DNA of 64,000 nt, taken from the NCBI RefSeq assembly GCF_039535785.1, contig NZ_BAAAXV010000001.1:62001-126000 (forward strand). The letters are read 5' to 3'. The DNA is from Nonomuraea helvata. Its GTDB lineage: Bacteria > Actinomycetota > Actinomycetes > Streptosporangiales > Streptosporangiaceae. Below, piece by piece: positions 10,563 to 22,587 of this stretch (the first letter of the stretch is position 1; each line of letters begins with the position of its first letter). The notes under the pieces were generated by a model. It did no database searches. It worked only from the letters and a program-made list of their open reading frames with translations, and was not told the DNA's origin. Made by a program: the position numbers and the translations under genes.

Positions 10563-10979
10563 GTGGCAGGTGAGCAGCTGAGCGTGCGCGTGGACAGTTG
10601 GATCTGGTCGGTGCGGCTCACCAGGACTCGTTCGATCGCGTCCGACGCCTGCCGGGGCGGTCACGTCCGGGTCAACGGGGTGCGGGTCAAGCCCGCGCAC
10701 GCCGTACGGGTCGGCGACGAGGTCCGGCTCCGGCACGAGGGGCGCGAACGCATCGTGGTCGTCTCCCGCGTCATCACCAAGCGCGTCGGCGCCGCCGTGG
10801 CCGCCGAGTGCTACGTCGACAAGAGCCCTCCGCCTCCGCCCCGCGAGGAGGCCGTGACGGTGGCCGTCCGGGCTCGCGGCGCGGGCCGTCCCACCAAACG
10901 CGAGCGCCGCAGCATCGACAGGCTGCTCGGACGCCCGGCGGCGGAGGGTCGGCGGGACCGCCGGCCGGGCCCGGAATGA
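10563..10979 (+). CDS. S4-domain RNA-binding protein (Hsp15-like)
   Basis: 138 residues from GTG at 10563; an upstream in-frame TTG at 10509 would add residues unlike the family. The S4 domain fills residues 6-70: VRVDSWIWSVRLTRTRSIA, then GGHVRVNGVRVKPAHAVRVGDEV, the usual alpha-L fold for binding structured RNA. The Arg-rich tail (GRPTKRERRSIDRLLGR) is typical of actinobacterial members. In E. coli, Hsp15 recycles stalled 50S subunits carrying nascent chains; the same role here is inference. It stands alone between the propeller remnant and an MFS gene. Confidence 0.85.
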   Translation: MAGEQLSVRVDSWIWSVRLTRTRSIASDACRGGHVRVNGVRVKPAHAVRVGDEVRLRHEGRERIVVVSRVITKRVGAAVAAECYVDKSPPPPPREEAVTVAVRARGAGRPTKRERRSIDRLLGRPAAEGRRDRRPGPE

Positions 10980-11167
10980 CCGCCGGCTTGCTCACTGACC
11001 AGCACGGCTTCAGCGTCTACGACACCAGGTGCGAGCGGTTCTCCAGGGTCTCGGCGATCGAAACAGGGCGGCGTGGCGCGGACCGGGAAGGATAGGCTCC
11101 CCGCGTGATCTTCCCCGGATCGGCGCGTACCGATCAGCCCAAGCCGTCCCCCGCTCGACCGTGATCG

Positions 11168-12415
11168 ATGAAGACTGACACGCGACCAGTCACCGGCTCG
11201 CTGTGGCGTGACCGGGACTTCCTGATCTTCTGGAGCGCGCAGACACTCTCGGTGGCGGGCGACTCGTTCGCGCTCATCGCGGTGCCCCTCCTGGTCCTGA
11301 ACGTCACCGGCTCCGTCACCCAGATGGGTCTGCTCACCGGCGTGTCGGGGGCGGCGTCGGTGGCGGCTGGGGTGTTCGCGGGAGTGCTCGCCGACCGGTT
11401 CGACCGGCGTCGGCTGCTCATCCTCTGCGACCTCATCCGGCTCGTCCTGTACGTGACGATCCCGGTGGTCTGGGCCTTCGGCCAGCACGTCTGGCTGCTG
11501 TACGCGGTGCTGCCGATGGCCGCGGCCGTGGGCATGGTCTTCCAGGTCACGTACGTGGCCGCGGTCCGCGGCCTGGCCGGCGAGAAACGCGTCACCGAGG
11601 CCAACGGCATGCTGTATGCCACAGCCGCCGCGGCCGGCATCCTCGGCCCCACCCTCGCCGGGGTGGTGACCGGCCACCTGGGCCCGACCGCCGCGATCAC
11701 CATCAACGCCGCCAGCTTCGGGCTGTCCGCGGCCGGCGTCCTGCTGACCCGCGCCTCCCGGTACGCCGTCGAAGCCATCGAGCCGGTGGAGCCCGCTCCC
11801 CACCGACGGCCGTGGCGGGAGTTGCTGGCCGGGGCGGAGTTCCTGTTCCGGCACCCGGTGCTGCGGACCCTGACCGTCCTGCTGTCGTTCTTCATCTTCA
11901 TGACGCTCGGGCTGACCGACATCGTGATCTACCGGCTCAAGCACGACCTCGGCCAGGCCGATTCCGTGGTGGGCGTCGTGCTGGGAATCGGGGCGGCCGG
12001 CACGATGATCGGCTCGATGCTGGTGGCCCGAATGCGGCGCATCCTCGGCTTCGGGCCGCTCTGGATCGGGGCGCAGGTCGTATCGGGGCTGGCCATCCTG
12101 GGCCTCGGGCTCGCCCGCTCCGTGTGGGGTGTGGCCGCCATCATGGCGCTCTATCTGGCCTGCGTCAGCCTGGCCGGCATCTGCTCCATGTCGCTGCGGC
12201 AGCAGGTGACACCCTCTCACCTGCTGGGCCGGGTGACGTCGGCGTTCTGGACGATCCACTTCTCGCTCGGGCCGGTGGGCGCGGCCGCCCTCGGCTGGGC
12301 CACCGCACAGTACAGCGCTTCCACGGTGTTCGTCTTCGCTGGAGCGGCCTGCCTGCTACTGGCGCTGATCGCGCTGGTCACGCCCGTACGACAGCGCCAC
12401 CCCGAGCACGCATGA
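11168..12415 (+). CDS. MFS transporter, probable drug exporter
   Basis: 415 residues with about 12 hydrophobic helices. The N-terminus WRDRDFLIFWSAQTLSVAGD and the loop GVLADRFDRRRLLILCDLIR (motif A between helices 2 and 3) place it with actinobacterial MFS efflux proteins of the enterobactin-exporter/DHA3 type. The ATG at 11168 has no strong ribosome site. The roughly 190 bases before it contain no other gene and should hold the promoter. No adjacent regulator or biosynthetic gene suggests a substrate. Confidence 0.85.
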   Translation: MKTDTRPVTGSLWRDRDFLIFWSAQTLSVAGDSFALIAVPLLVLNVTGSVTQMGLLTGVSGAASVAAGVFAGVLADRFDRRRLLILCDLIRLVLYVTIPVVWAFGQHVWLLYAVLPMAAAVGMVFQVTYVAAVRGLAGEKRVTEANGMLYATAAAAGILGPTLAGVVTGHLGPTAAITINAASFGLSAAGVLLTRASRYAVEAIEPVEPAPHRRPWRELLAGAEFLFRHPVLRTLTVLLSFFIFMTLGLTDIVIYRLKHDLGQADSVVGVVLGIGAAGTMIGSMLVARMRRILGFGPLWIGAQVVSGLAILGLGLARSVWGVAAIMALYLACVSLAGICSMSLRQQVTPSHLLGRVTSAFWTIHFSLGPVGAAALGWATAQYSASTVFVFAGAACLLLALIALVTPVRQRHPEHA

Positions 12416-12440
12416 CCTCCTGATCGGACTGGGATCACGT

Positions 12441-12456
12441 ACTGGTCTGGACCAGA
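12441..12456. promoter_or_regulatory. DasR-like operator 1
   Basis: The sequence actggtctggaccaga matches the Streptomyces DasR-responsive element (ACTGGTCTAGACCACT type) at nearly all conserved positions, with the TGGTCTGGACCA core almost palindromic. It lies 120 bases upstream of the GH84 N-acetylglucosaminidase start. DasR is the GntR-family repressor of GlcNAc and chitin use that is released by glucosamine-6-phosphate, so the target makes biological sense. No dasR gene is in this window. Confidence 0.75.
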
Positions 12457-12472
12457 AGTACGCGCAGGGGGC

Positions 12473-12488
12473 ACTGGTATTGACCAGC
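12473..12488. promoter_or_regulatory. DasR-like operator 2
   Basis: The sequence actggtattgaccagc is a second, weaker dre-like palindrome. It starts exactly 32 bases (about three helical turns) after the first, so two dimers would sit on the same DNA face. Both lie between the MFS gene and the TTG start of the GH84 gene. Confidence 0.6.
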
Positions 12489-12575
12489 AGAAGGGGCAAA
12501 TGATCGAATGTGGGCGATTCGGCCCTCTTTTAGCAGGGTTTCGGGTCTTGGCTCCGATTCTGCCCAGGAGGACGC

Positions 12576-15929
<3,354 letters not shown>

Positions 15930-15994
15930 CGGGAGGCCGTTCGGGCAGACTCGGTGGCTGGTGAGTGAGCACTCTCGCCTCCTGGACGGGTGAG

Positions 15995-16038
15995 CCCGGC
16001 CCGGACCGAAACCCCGGAGGGTTCCGGTCCGGGCCGGG
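15995..16038. terminator. Bidirectional hairpin terminator between convergent genes
   Basis: A perfect 14-base stem (cccggcccggaccg at 15995-16008, complement at 16025-16038) with a 16-base loop. It sits between the stops of the GH84 gene and the convergent SGNH gene. No U-tract follows on either strand, as is common in high-GC actinomycetes. Confidence 0.75.
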
Positions 16039-16042
16039 TCGG

Positions 16043-19000
16043 TCAAGGCTGCCCGCCCCGGTATCCGACCTGGGACAGGATCCGGGCCAGCACCCCCGCG
16101 TACGCGGACGTCCCGGCGTCGTTCGGATGGAACGACTCCCGGCTCAGACACACCGGGTTGGAGGGGTCGGGCGGGTAGGGAATGCAGGTCGCCGGGGCGT
16201 CCCCGGCGTGGAAGTCGCCCTCACCGTTGGGGTTGATCATGATGGGGTTGATCCAGGACGCGCCCCCGCACGCCTCGTGGCCGGCGAAGTCGCTGATCGG
16301 GCTGGCCGCGTACACCTCGAACGGCGGGTCGTTCGGACCTCCCTCGGACTGCAGCTGGGAGACCAGCTCCCACTGCTTGCCTTCCATGTACCGGGCGAGC
16401 TCGCCGAGCGCGGTCGCCTCCCCATCGGTGATCAAGGATATGCCGGCGGCGCTGCAGCCGCCCGAGGCGATCAGTTTCGGATAGCTCAGCAGGATGATCT
16501 TCGCGTTCGGCGCCCTGTCCGGGGCGTGGATCTTCCTGATGGCCTCCTTCAGCTTGCCGGCCGTCCGGTCGATGATCGCCTTGTACGTGGGCAGGAACGT
16601 GTCGCTGGTGCACTCCACCACCGGGGCGATGCAGGAAGTGAGCGCGTTGGTGAAAGCGTTCTCGTCGTTGCCGCCGAGCGTGAGCGTGACCAGCGTGGTG
16701 TTCTCATCGAGCACGCCCGAGTCGATCTGCGCGATCTCGTGGAACTGGCCGTCACCGTCCTTGTACCTCTCCGGGTACTGCCAGGACCACGGAACCCCGT
16801 CCCCGATCACGTTCCAGGTCTTCGCGCCGGAGCAGGCCACGAAGCCGAGCTCGTGGTTGGCGTCGAACCGGTCGACCAGCGTGCCCAGGTTCTCGCTGTC
16901 GCCGGGCAGGACCACCTTGCGCGAGTAGGCGTCGTTGCTGCGCCGGCAGGCGTTCCAGTAGGGCGTGCCGTGGTCGGCGTCGGACTCGGAGAAGTAGTCG
17001 CCGGCGCCCTCGCCGGAACTGTAGGAATCGCCGAGCGCGGCGACGATGTGCTTGGGCTTGGCGTTGAGCTTCTGGACGGCGAGCGCGTCCCAGGCCACGC
17101 GTACGGTGCCCTTGCCGTCCTCGGTGATGTTGCTGAGGCGGATGCTGGGCACGGTGCCGTTGAAGTTGTACACCCCCAGCGACACCCAGCCGTTGCGGCC
17201 GAGCTCCTGCGGCAGGTAGCGATGCTTGGTGTAGGTACGGCTGCCGTTCACGTCGATCTCGTAACGGGCCTGCTGCGTGCGTGCCCCGATGACCGGCAGA
17301 TGGACGAGGATCCGGGCCCATCCGGCGCTCTGGTTCAGCGTCCAGGTGCCGACGGCGCTGCGGGCCGACTCGCTGTCCGTGATGGTGTTACTCATCCAGA
17401 ACTGGCCGGCGAACCCGCTGCCTATCTGATGGATGTCGATCTTGCCTGGATAGTTGCCGGCGGCGTTCTGCTGGAAGGTGAACCGGAACCCTCCGGGCAG
17501 CGTGCCGCCGTCGGCGTAGTCGGGGGAACAGCCGGGCCTGATGGATGGCGTGCTCTTGGGCAGGTTGTCGATGACCAGCGCGCCCTGCGGCAGGCCGGTG
17601 AGGCGGCAGTTCGGGGCGTAGTTGGTGGCGTCCTCCTGGTAGGCGTAGCCGGCGTCGAAGCGCTCCCTGCCGTTGCCGCAGGTGGTCGGGCAGTTGGCCT
17701 TCCACGTGGACGCCTGGTGCCACCAGCATTTCAGGTCGTACTGGCCGAGGGTGTTCTTGTGCGCGCAGGGACCGGCGGGCTCGCCGATCACCTCGGGGTC
17801 GTTCGGCGTGTGGGACTCGCCGGGGTAGCAGTCGTTGCTGGCCGCGCAGAACTGCACGACCGGCGGTTTGACGTTGTAGCGGTACTCGTTGGCGTTCCAC
17901 CAGGCGTACAGGTGGGAGTACACCAGGGTGCCGGGGCTCTCGATGAGCTCGATCGGGTGGCCGGCGAAGCCCAGCACCTTCTCCGGGTACGGCCAGTGCT
18001 GCGGGTGCGCGGCGTCGGCGTAGGAGGTCTCCATGAACGGGGGACGGTCGGCCGGGTAGCGGGGGTTGACCGGGTTGTTCAGCCAGCCCAGTCCCCACGG
18101 GTTCGGCCCGCTCGGCTGGTGCAGGCCGGAGTTGTAGGCCCACACCGCGAAGAACCAGTTCTCCAGCCCCGCGGCGGTGCCGTTGTTGACGATCAGCCCT
18201 GCCCCGCGGGTCTCGTTCCACTTGTCCTGCAGCATCTGCAGGCCCTTGGCGATGTTGGCGGCGAAGTCGAGGGCGATCGCCCGCTGCTGGTTGACGGGCA
18301 GCGCGGTCTCGCCCGGCTTCTCCTTGCCGGCCAGGCGCATGCCGTCGGTGACCTGCATGATGCCGTAACCGCAGTCGGCCTTGGCCCAGTCGATCGCCCA
18401 GTCGTCGCCTTCGTCGCTGTTGTAGTAGTTGATGCCGAAATAGTTGCCGATCAGGGGGTTGGCCGTGACGCCCGGGATGGCGAAGCGGGCGGCCTGCCAC
18501 GTGTTCGACTCCTGCACGGCGACGCCCATCATGATCTGCGCGGGCACGTGCCCGCCGCCGTCGAGCGCCCTGGGCGGGAACAGGCCCTGCGGCGTGTACG
18601 CGGGCATGCCCAGGTTCTTCCAGTTGGCCGGCCGCTGCACGTTCAGCACGCCGAGCACGGCCTGGTCGACGGCCCACTCCACCTGCCGCGGCTTGGGCTG
18701 CATGGCCTGGCTGCCGGGGTCGTTGCGCGCCACCGAGCAGACCTGCTGGCCGCCGTCGGCGGGGTCGTTCGGGCCGCCGCCCACGGCGAGCGCGGACCGG
18801 CCGAGCGCCGGGCTCGGCTCCGCGCCGCCGCCCGCGCCGTCCGCCGGCGTCACCGAGAGCGTGAACGGCTTGTTCGTGGCCAGCGACGTGGCGGTGATGT
18901 CCACCCGCTGCGGCGCGTCCGGGTCGGCGGGCGCCACCCGCGGGTCCTTGGTGTTCGTGCGCAGCACCGAGGTCACCGCGAGGCCGCCGGACAGCGACAC

Positions 19001-19999
19001 TCCCGCGTCGGACGGCACGTCGGCGAGCGCCACGCTCGGCGCCGCCGCGGTGCGGGCCGTGGTGGACTTGGCGCCGGTGACGTACACCTGGCCGCCCCGG
19101 GCGGCGCGTACGCTCAGGCCGGTGATGCCGCCGGTGGCCAGCGTGGTGACCGCGTTGCCCTTCTCCATGTCCACGCGGCGCACAGAGGCGTTCTGCTTGT
19201 CATCCATCTGGGCGTACACGACGCCGCCGTCGGCGTCGGGGGTCAGCCGGTACGGCACCCCCTTGGCCGAGGCCAGCACCGTGCGCTTGCCATCGGGGCG
19301 CACCCGGACCACCGCGCCGGAGTCGGCGGCCACGATGCCGTCCTTCACCGGCACCGCCGAAGTCAGCTGCCCCGGCACCTCGATGGGTGACCCCAGCTTC
19401 CCCTTGACCGTGTCCAGTTCCAGCAGCCGGGTCGAGGTCAGGTCCTCCCCGCCGCCCTGAGTGAGCACCACCGACTCCGACGGGCCGCAGCCCGGGTTGA
19501 AGTAGGCCAGGCTCGTCTGCGCTTTCAGCTTGCGCACCGGGCCGCCGTCGAGGTCCACGATCGCGGTGAACCCGCCGCGATCGGCCAGCTCGGCCTTGTT
19601 GGTGAACGTGCGGGGCGCGTACACCACGACGGCTCGTTTCCCGGAGGCCGTCACGCAGACGTTGCCGATCCACGCGTCGGTGTCGAACCCGGGCTCCGAC
19701 AGCGAGGCCGCCGTCCGCCACCGGTAGCCGTCCTTGGCGTCGGCCACCAGCACGTGGAGACCGGTGGCATCACCCGCGGTGGTCACCGCCCGGTCGGATG
19801 ATTTCTCCCACCCGCTGCCCAGCAGTTCGGCCCGTCGGCCGGGGTCGACGCTCTCAGGGGCGGCGGACGGCGTGGCCGGGGCCGTGAGGGTGTTCTCGGG
19901 CGGCGGCTTCGACGGCTCGGCGCTCGCGGGAAGCTGCATGGATAACAACATGGAGATCGCTAAAACGGTGGTCAGGGATTTTCTGGTGCGCACGGGCAC
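16043..19999 (-). CDS. Giant secreted protein: lysozyme-like plus SGNH hydrolase domains
   Basis: 1318 residues. A signal peptide (residues 1-28, ending LPASA) precedes a propeller-like region (about 60-380). A lysozyme/transglycosylase-like domain follows, with candidate catalytic Glu497 in GVAVQESNTW and CGYGIMQVTDGM. Next come a golvesin-C-like beta-sandwich (about 700-960, AGWARILVHLPVIGA) and a C-terminal SGNH/GDSL hydrolase. The SGNH nucleophile is S992 in ALGDSYSSGEG, with TLTLGGNDEN and ESFHPNDAG supplying the other blocks. The architecture resembles NocE of the nocardicin cluster and relatives widespread in actinomycetes, whose substrate is unknown. It follows the ricin gene by 15 bases and ends at the hairpin at 15995, so both are probably in one operon. 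Confidence 0.88.
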   Translation of the reverse strand: MPVRTRKSLTTVLAISMLLSMQLPASAEPSKPPPENTLTAPATPSAAPESVDPGRRAELLGSGWEKSSDRAVTTAGDATGLHVLVADAKDGYRWRTAASLSEPGFDTDAWIGNVCVTASGKRAVVVYAPRTFTNKAELADRGGFTAIVDLDGGPVRKLKAQTSLAYFNPGCGPSESVVLTQGGGEDLTSTRLLELDTVKGKLGSPIEVPGQLTSAVPVKDGIVAADSGAVVRVRPDGKRTVLASAKGVPYRLTPDADGGVVYAQMDDKQNASVRRVDMEKGNAVTTLATGGITGLSVRAARGGQVYVTGAKSTTARTAAAPSVALADVPSDAGVSLSGGLAVTSVLRTNTKDPRVAPADPDAPQRVDITATSLATNKPFTLSVTPADGAGGGAEPSPALGRSALAVGGGPNDPADGGQQVCSVARNDPGSQAMQPKPRQVEWAVDQAVLGVLNVQRPANWKNLGMPAYTPQGLFPPRALDGGGHVPAQIMMGVAVQESNTWQAARFAIPGVTANPLIGNYFGINYYNSDEGDDWAIDWAKADCGYGIMQVTDGMRLAGKEKPGETALPVNQQRAIALDFAANIAKGLQMLQDKWNETRGAGLIVNNGTAAGLENWFFAVWAYNSGLHQPSGPNPWGLGWLNNPVNPRYPADRPPFMETSYADAAHPQHWPYPEKVLGFAGHPIELIESPGTLVYSHLYAWWNANEYRYNVKPPVVQFCAASNDCYPGESHTPNDPEVIGEPAGPCAHKNTLGQYDLKCWWHQASTWKANCPTTCGNGRERFDAGYAYQEDATNYAPNCRLTGLPQGALVIDNLPKSTPSIRPGCSPDYADGGTLPGGFRFTFQQNAAGNYPGKIDIHQIGSGFAGQFWMSNTITDSESARSAVGTWTLNQSAGWARILVHLPVIGARTQQARYEIDVNGSRTYTKHRYLPQELGRNGWVSLGVYNFNGTVPSIRLSNITEDGKGTVRVAWDALAVQKLNAKPKHIVAALGDSYSSGEGAGDYFSESDADHGTPYWNACRRSNDAYSRKVVLPGDSENLGTLVDRFDANHELGFVACSGAKTWNVIGDGVPWSWQYPERYKDGDGQFHEIAQIDSGVLDENTTLVTLTLGGNDENAFTNALTSCIAPVVECTSDTFLPTYKAIIDRTAGKLKEAIRKIHAPDRAPNAKIILLSYPKLIASGGCSAAGISLITDGEATALGELARYMEGKQWELVSQLQSEGGPNDPPFEVYAASPISDFAGHEACGGASWINPIMINPNGEGDFHAGDAPATCIPYPPDPSNPVCLSRESFHPNDAGTSAYAGVLARILSQVGYRGGQP

Positions 20000-20014
20000 T
20001 CCTTGAGACGAAGG

Positions 20015-20644
20015 TCAGGCGTTGTAACGGAGCCAGATCTGGTGTGCTTGGTGGTGGCAGTCCCACTGGACGATGGAGGCGAAGTCGTCCAGCGCTCCGC
20101 CGAGCACTTCCATGCACAGGTTGGTGCCGTCGTTCTGGTGCACGTTGGGGTCGGTGCTCCTGGTGATCCACACCTGCTCGGGCGTGAACTGGTAGCAGCT
20201 GATCTGCTTGATCGGCGCCATGAGGTCATGGCTCCACGCCATGAGGCACTTTCCGGTGTAGGCGTTGCCGAGCAGATGGAAGTCGATGGACCCGTCGCCC
20301 TCGGTGTGCCAGAGGTACCACATCTGCCCGGCCATGCCGGCGACGCACCTGTACTGCACCGCCGGCGCGCCGTTGTCCTTCGACCCGTTCAGAATGTCCA
20401 GGCACTTGCCGCTGTTGAGGTTCCGGTAGGTATAGGGCCCGATCCAGGAACCCTGGAGCCGTGTCCCATCCCTCATGGTCGGTGGCGGGGGCGGCTCCGG
20501 CACACCCTCACCGGTGACGGACGCCGCCACCCGCATGGCCGTGTCGGTGTCCGGCTGACCCGCCGACGCGCTCGCCGTGCCGGACAGACCCAGAACGAGC
20601 AGCACGACGGCTGCGATGGACGAGAGCAATTCTCTGATGCGCAT
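20015..20644 (-). CDS. Secreted ricin-type beta-trefoil lectin
   Basis: 209 residues with a signal peptide (residues 1-27, ending TASASAG). The mature part is a ricin B-like trefoil: YTYRNLNSGKCLDILNGSK, GDGSIDFHLLGNAYTGKCLM and GTNLCMEVLGGALDD each contain a C-[LM] element of the repeat. There is no enzymatic domain, so carbohydrate binding is the expected role. It sits 15 bases before the 1318-residue SGNH protein, which itself lacks an obvious CBM; the lectin may act in trans for that enzyme. Confidence 0.88.
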   Translation of the reverse strand: MRIRELLSSIAAVVLLVLGLSGTASASAGQPDTDTAMRVAASVTGEGVPEPPPPPTMRDGTRLQGSWIGPYTYRNLNSGKCLDILNGSKDNGAPAVQYRCVAGMAGQMWYLWHTEGDGSIDFHLLGNAYTGKCLMAWSHDLMAPIKQISCYQFTPEQVWITRSTDPNVHQNDGTNLCMEVLGGALDDFASIVQWDCHHQAHQIWLRYNA

Positions 20645-20806
20645 GATGCTTTCCTTCTTCGGGCGGCAGGCCGAACTACCTGACCCTGGCCGAGCCGGAC
20701 GCTTGGCCCAGGATCAGGAGCATGAGCGTTGAGGAGATGGGGCTTGTGCGGCGAGCGCCCGGAAGAAGCGCGTGCGATCGGCCGCGCCGGATTCATCCAC
20801 GGCCGG

Positions 20807-21071
20807 CTATTTCCACGGGGTGCAGACGTTGCGGCCCGTCCAGGTGCAGGCGCCGCCGTAGCAGTCGGGCTGGTTGATGGCCTGGATGTCCGTCCAACTC
20901 GCGTTACATGGGGTCCTTGCCCGAGCACGTGTTCCCGTAGCAGGTGGCCGCGGCGCCGACCGGATCGGTCCGCGCCGCCTGCGACTCGGCGTACGCGACG
21001 CTGCCGGCGCCGAACGTGGTGAACAACGTGGTTGCCGCCGCGCCTACGGTCAGAGCGGCCCGACGTTTCAT
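20807..21071 (-). pseudogene. Small secreted Cys-rich protein, frameshifted
   Basis: ATG at 21071 follows a good GGAGG site and opens a signal peptide (MKRRAALTVGAAATTLFTTF, then AYA). The mature part continues ATCYGNTCSGKDP, resembling the Cys motif of DUF2690 proteins. In this frame a TAA at 20904-20906 stops it at 55 residues. Shifting by one base at the CCCC run near 20910 restores a coding frame (CNASWTDIQAINQPDCYGG, then CTWTGRNVCTPWK) to a TAG at 20807-20809, adding four cysteines. This is a genuine one-base frameshift or a homopolymer sequencing error. It may head the operon with the ricin and SGNH genes. Confidence 0.6.
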
Positions 21072-21290
21072 GCGTACCTCCGGTTGGCGTTGTGCATCAC
21101 ATGTCCTTCGAGCGGGCTGCCGGGCACGGGCAGAAATTCTTGACCAACTGGCGAAAGGCTCGTGCCCCATGTACAAGATCCTTCGACGAAAACCGTTCTT
21201 GGGATCGAGGAGATTGCGCCGGCTGCAATTACCCGGCGGGCGCACGGATTCTCCTTTCTCAGCTCAATCCGTTTGTCCGACGCCACACTT

Positions 21291-21494
21291 TCACGGGCGC
21301 CGTGAAATCAGAAGGGCAGCGACCGGACAGCGACCGGACATTTGGCGGATGCCGAAAGCGGCGATGACGAAGATGCCGACGATGCCGACGAGGGACAGAG
21401 CCGTCCTGACCGCCGCGACGGAATCGTTCTGGAGAACGATGCAGGTGAGAGACCACTGAGTGGAGCGTCGAGAGCTCGATGTGTTGCTACCCAC
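21291..21494 (-). CDS. Possible small single-helix membrane protein
   Basis: Sixty-seven codons from GTG at 21494 (TTG at 21521 is an alternative) with GC-rich third positions and one strong hydrophobic segment, VRTALSLVGIVGIFVIAAFG. There is no clear ribosome site and no recognised family. The AT-rich stretch at 21500-21560 just upstream could be its promoter. The bases from 21072 to 21290 show nothing convincing. Confidence 0.3.
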   Translation of the reverse strand: MGSNTSSSRRSTQWSLTCIVLQNDSVAAVRTALSLVGIVGIFVIAAFGIRQMSGRCPVAALLISRRP

Positions 21495-21583
21495 AGGAGT
21501 CGTTAATTCTGGTGATGGCAAATTCTAAAGCTGTTTGACGTGAACTCTGCTTCGCTGTGAATCTTGAGTGGCTGGGGGCTGCG

Positions 21584-21827
21584 TCAGCGTGCCTTGAAGA
21601 GGTGGCGACATGCGGGCCTGTCGTCGGCGGATGCGATGATGGTGCCGACCATCTCGGTGGCGATGGCAGTGATGATTTCCGGGTTGGGGGCGGGTTCGGA
21701 CCAGCGTGATCGTCACGGGGCCCAACGAGACGGTCACGGCGGTCGGCGCCATCATGACCATCTCCACGTCCCATGACTTCTCAACCGTGGTCTGAGCCTT
21801 TGCCCACGTTCGTCGCCTGACGGTCAC
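21584..21827 (-). pseudogene. Small hypothetical gene with a frameshift
   Basis: From GTG at 21827 one frame reads MTVRRRTWAKAQTTVEKSW, then EMVMMAPTAVTVSLGPVTIT, with actinomycete codon bias. Around 21705 that frame degenerates. The other minus-strand frame then takes over with equally strong bias (EPAPNPEIITAIATEMVGTI, then DDRPACRHLFKAR) to a TGA at 21584-21586. Together they make a protein of about 80 residues interrupted by an indel. The family is not recognised. It lies 50 bases downstream of the TetR gene on the same strand. Confidence 0.42.
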
Positions 21828-21877
21828 CGCCGCCCAGGCCCTGACCCCCACGGCGGCCGCCCAGGCACCACAGCTCG

Positions 21878-22501
21878 CTAGACGTGCCCGGCCAGGCCCT
21901 CGGACAGCAGGGCGAAGGCATGTTCGGCGTCGGCGACCGCCTCCGGATAGCGCTCTTCGGCGGTCTGGCCCCCGTCCAGCGCCTTGGAGTTGTCCATCGT
22001 CAGCAGCCAGTGCGTGGCCACCAGGTGGGTGGCCGCCAGGCGCGCGGTCAGGGCGGGCACGCCTGCGGTCTCCTGGAGCGCCTCCGTGAGCGCCCGCTCC
22101 GCACCCTCCTGGAAGCGGATCGCCCTGGACCGTAGCGCCGGGGTCTCCCGGACCATGCGGGTGAGCGCGAGAATCTCCGGGACGTCGTTGAGGCCGGTGA
22201 TCGGGTCGCGGTCGCGCAGGCCGTCCAGGAAGTGGTCGCGGAGGGCGGCCAGCGGCGCGACGCCCGGCGGGCGGGCGCGCACCACGCGGGCCGACTCGGT
22301 CTCGTGGTCGGCGAAGCGGTGGACGACGAGATCCTCCTTGACCGGGAAATAGGCGAACAGGGTCCGCTTCGACACCTCGGCGGCCTCGGCCACCTGTGCC
22401 ACCGACACCTGGTCGAACCCGCGCTCAAGGAAGAGCGCGATGGCAGCCTCCGAGATGGCGGCATGGGTCCGTGCCCGTTTGCGTTCGCGCAGCCCTGTCA
22501 T
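21878..22501 (-). CDS. TetR-family repressor
   Basis: 207 residues from ATG at 22501. The HTH is at residues 30-50 (VSVAQVAEAAEVSKRTLFAYF), preceded by the basic start MTGLRERKRARTHAAISEAA. The C-terminal domain resembles the MftR/TetR_C type (DNVPEIL-like segment, MVRETPALRSRAI). It is transcribed away from a flavin monooxygenase with a perfect inverted repeat between them, so it probably represses itself and the monooxygenase until a ligand, perhaps the enzyme's substrate, binds. Confidence 0.92.
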   Translation of the reverse strand: MTGLRERKRARTHAAISEAAIALFLERGFDQVSVAQVAEAAEVSKRTLFAYFPVKEDLVVHRFADHETESARVVRARPPGVAPLAALRDHFLDGLRDRDPITGLNDVPEILALTRMVRETPALRSRAIRFQEGAERALTEALQETAGVPALTARLAATHLVATHWLLTMDNSKALDGGQTAEERYPEAVADAEHAFALLSEGLAGHV

Positions 22502-22511
22502 GGCTCCACGA

Positions 22512-22544
22512 TAGCAAGAACCTGCACTCGAACTTTTCTTGCTA
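22512..22544. promoter_or_regulatory. Palindromic operator between TetR and monooxygenase
   Basis: tagcaagaa (22512-22520) and ttcttgcta (22536-22544) form a perfect 9-base inverted repeat separated by 15 bases, inside the 86-base divergent intergenic region. Its size and position fit a TetR-dimer operator. The AT-rich tatatatt just after it could be part of the monooxygenase promoter. Confidence 0.7.
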
Positions 22545-22587
22545 CAGGTATATATTTGCACCCGGTCGAGTATTTTGGGGAGGAACG

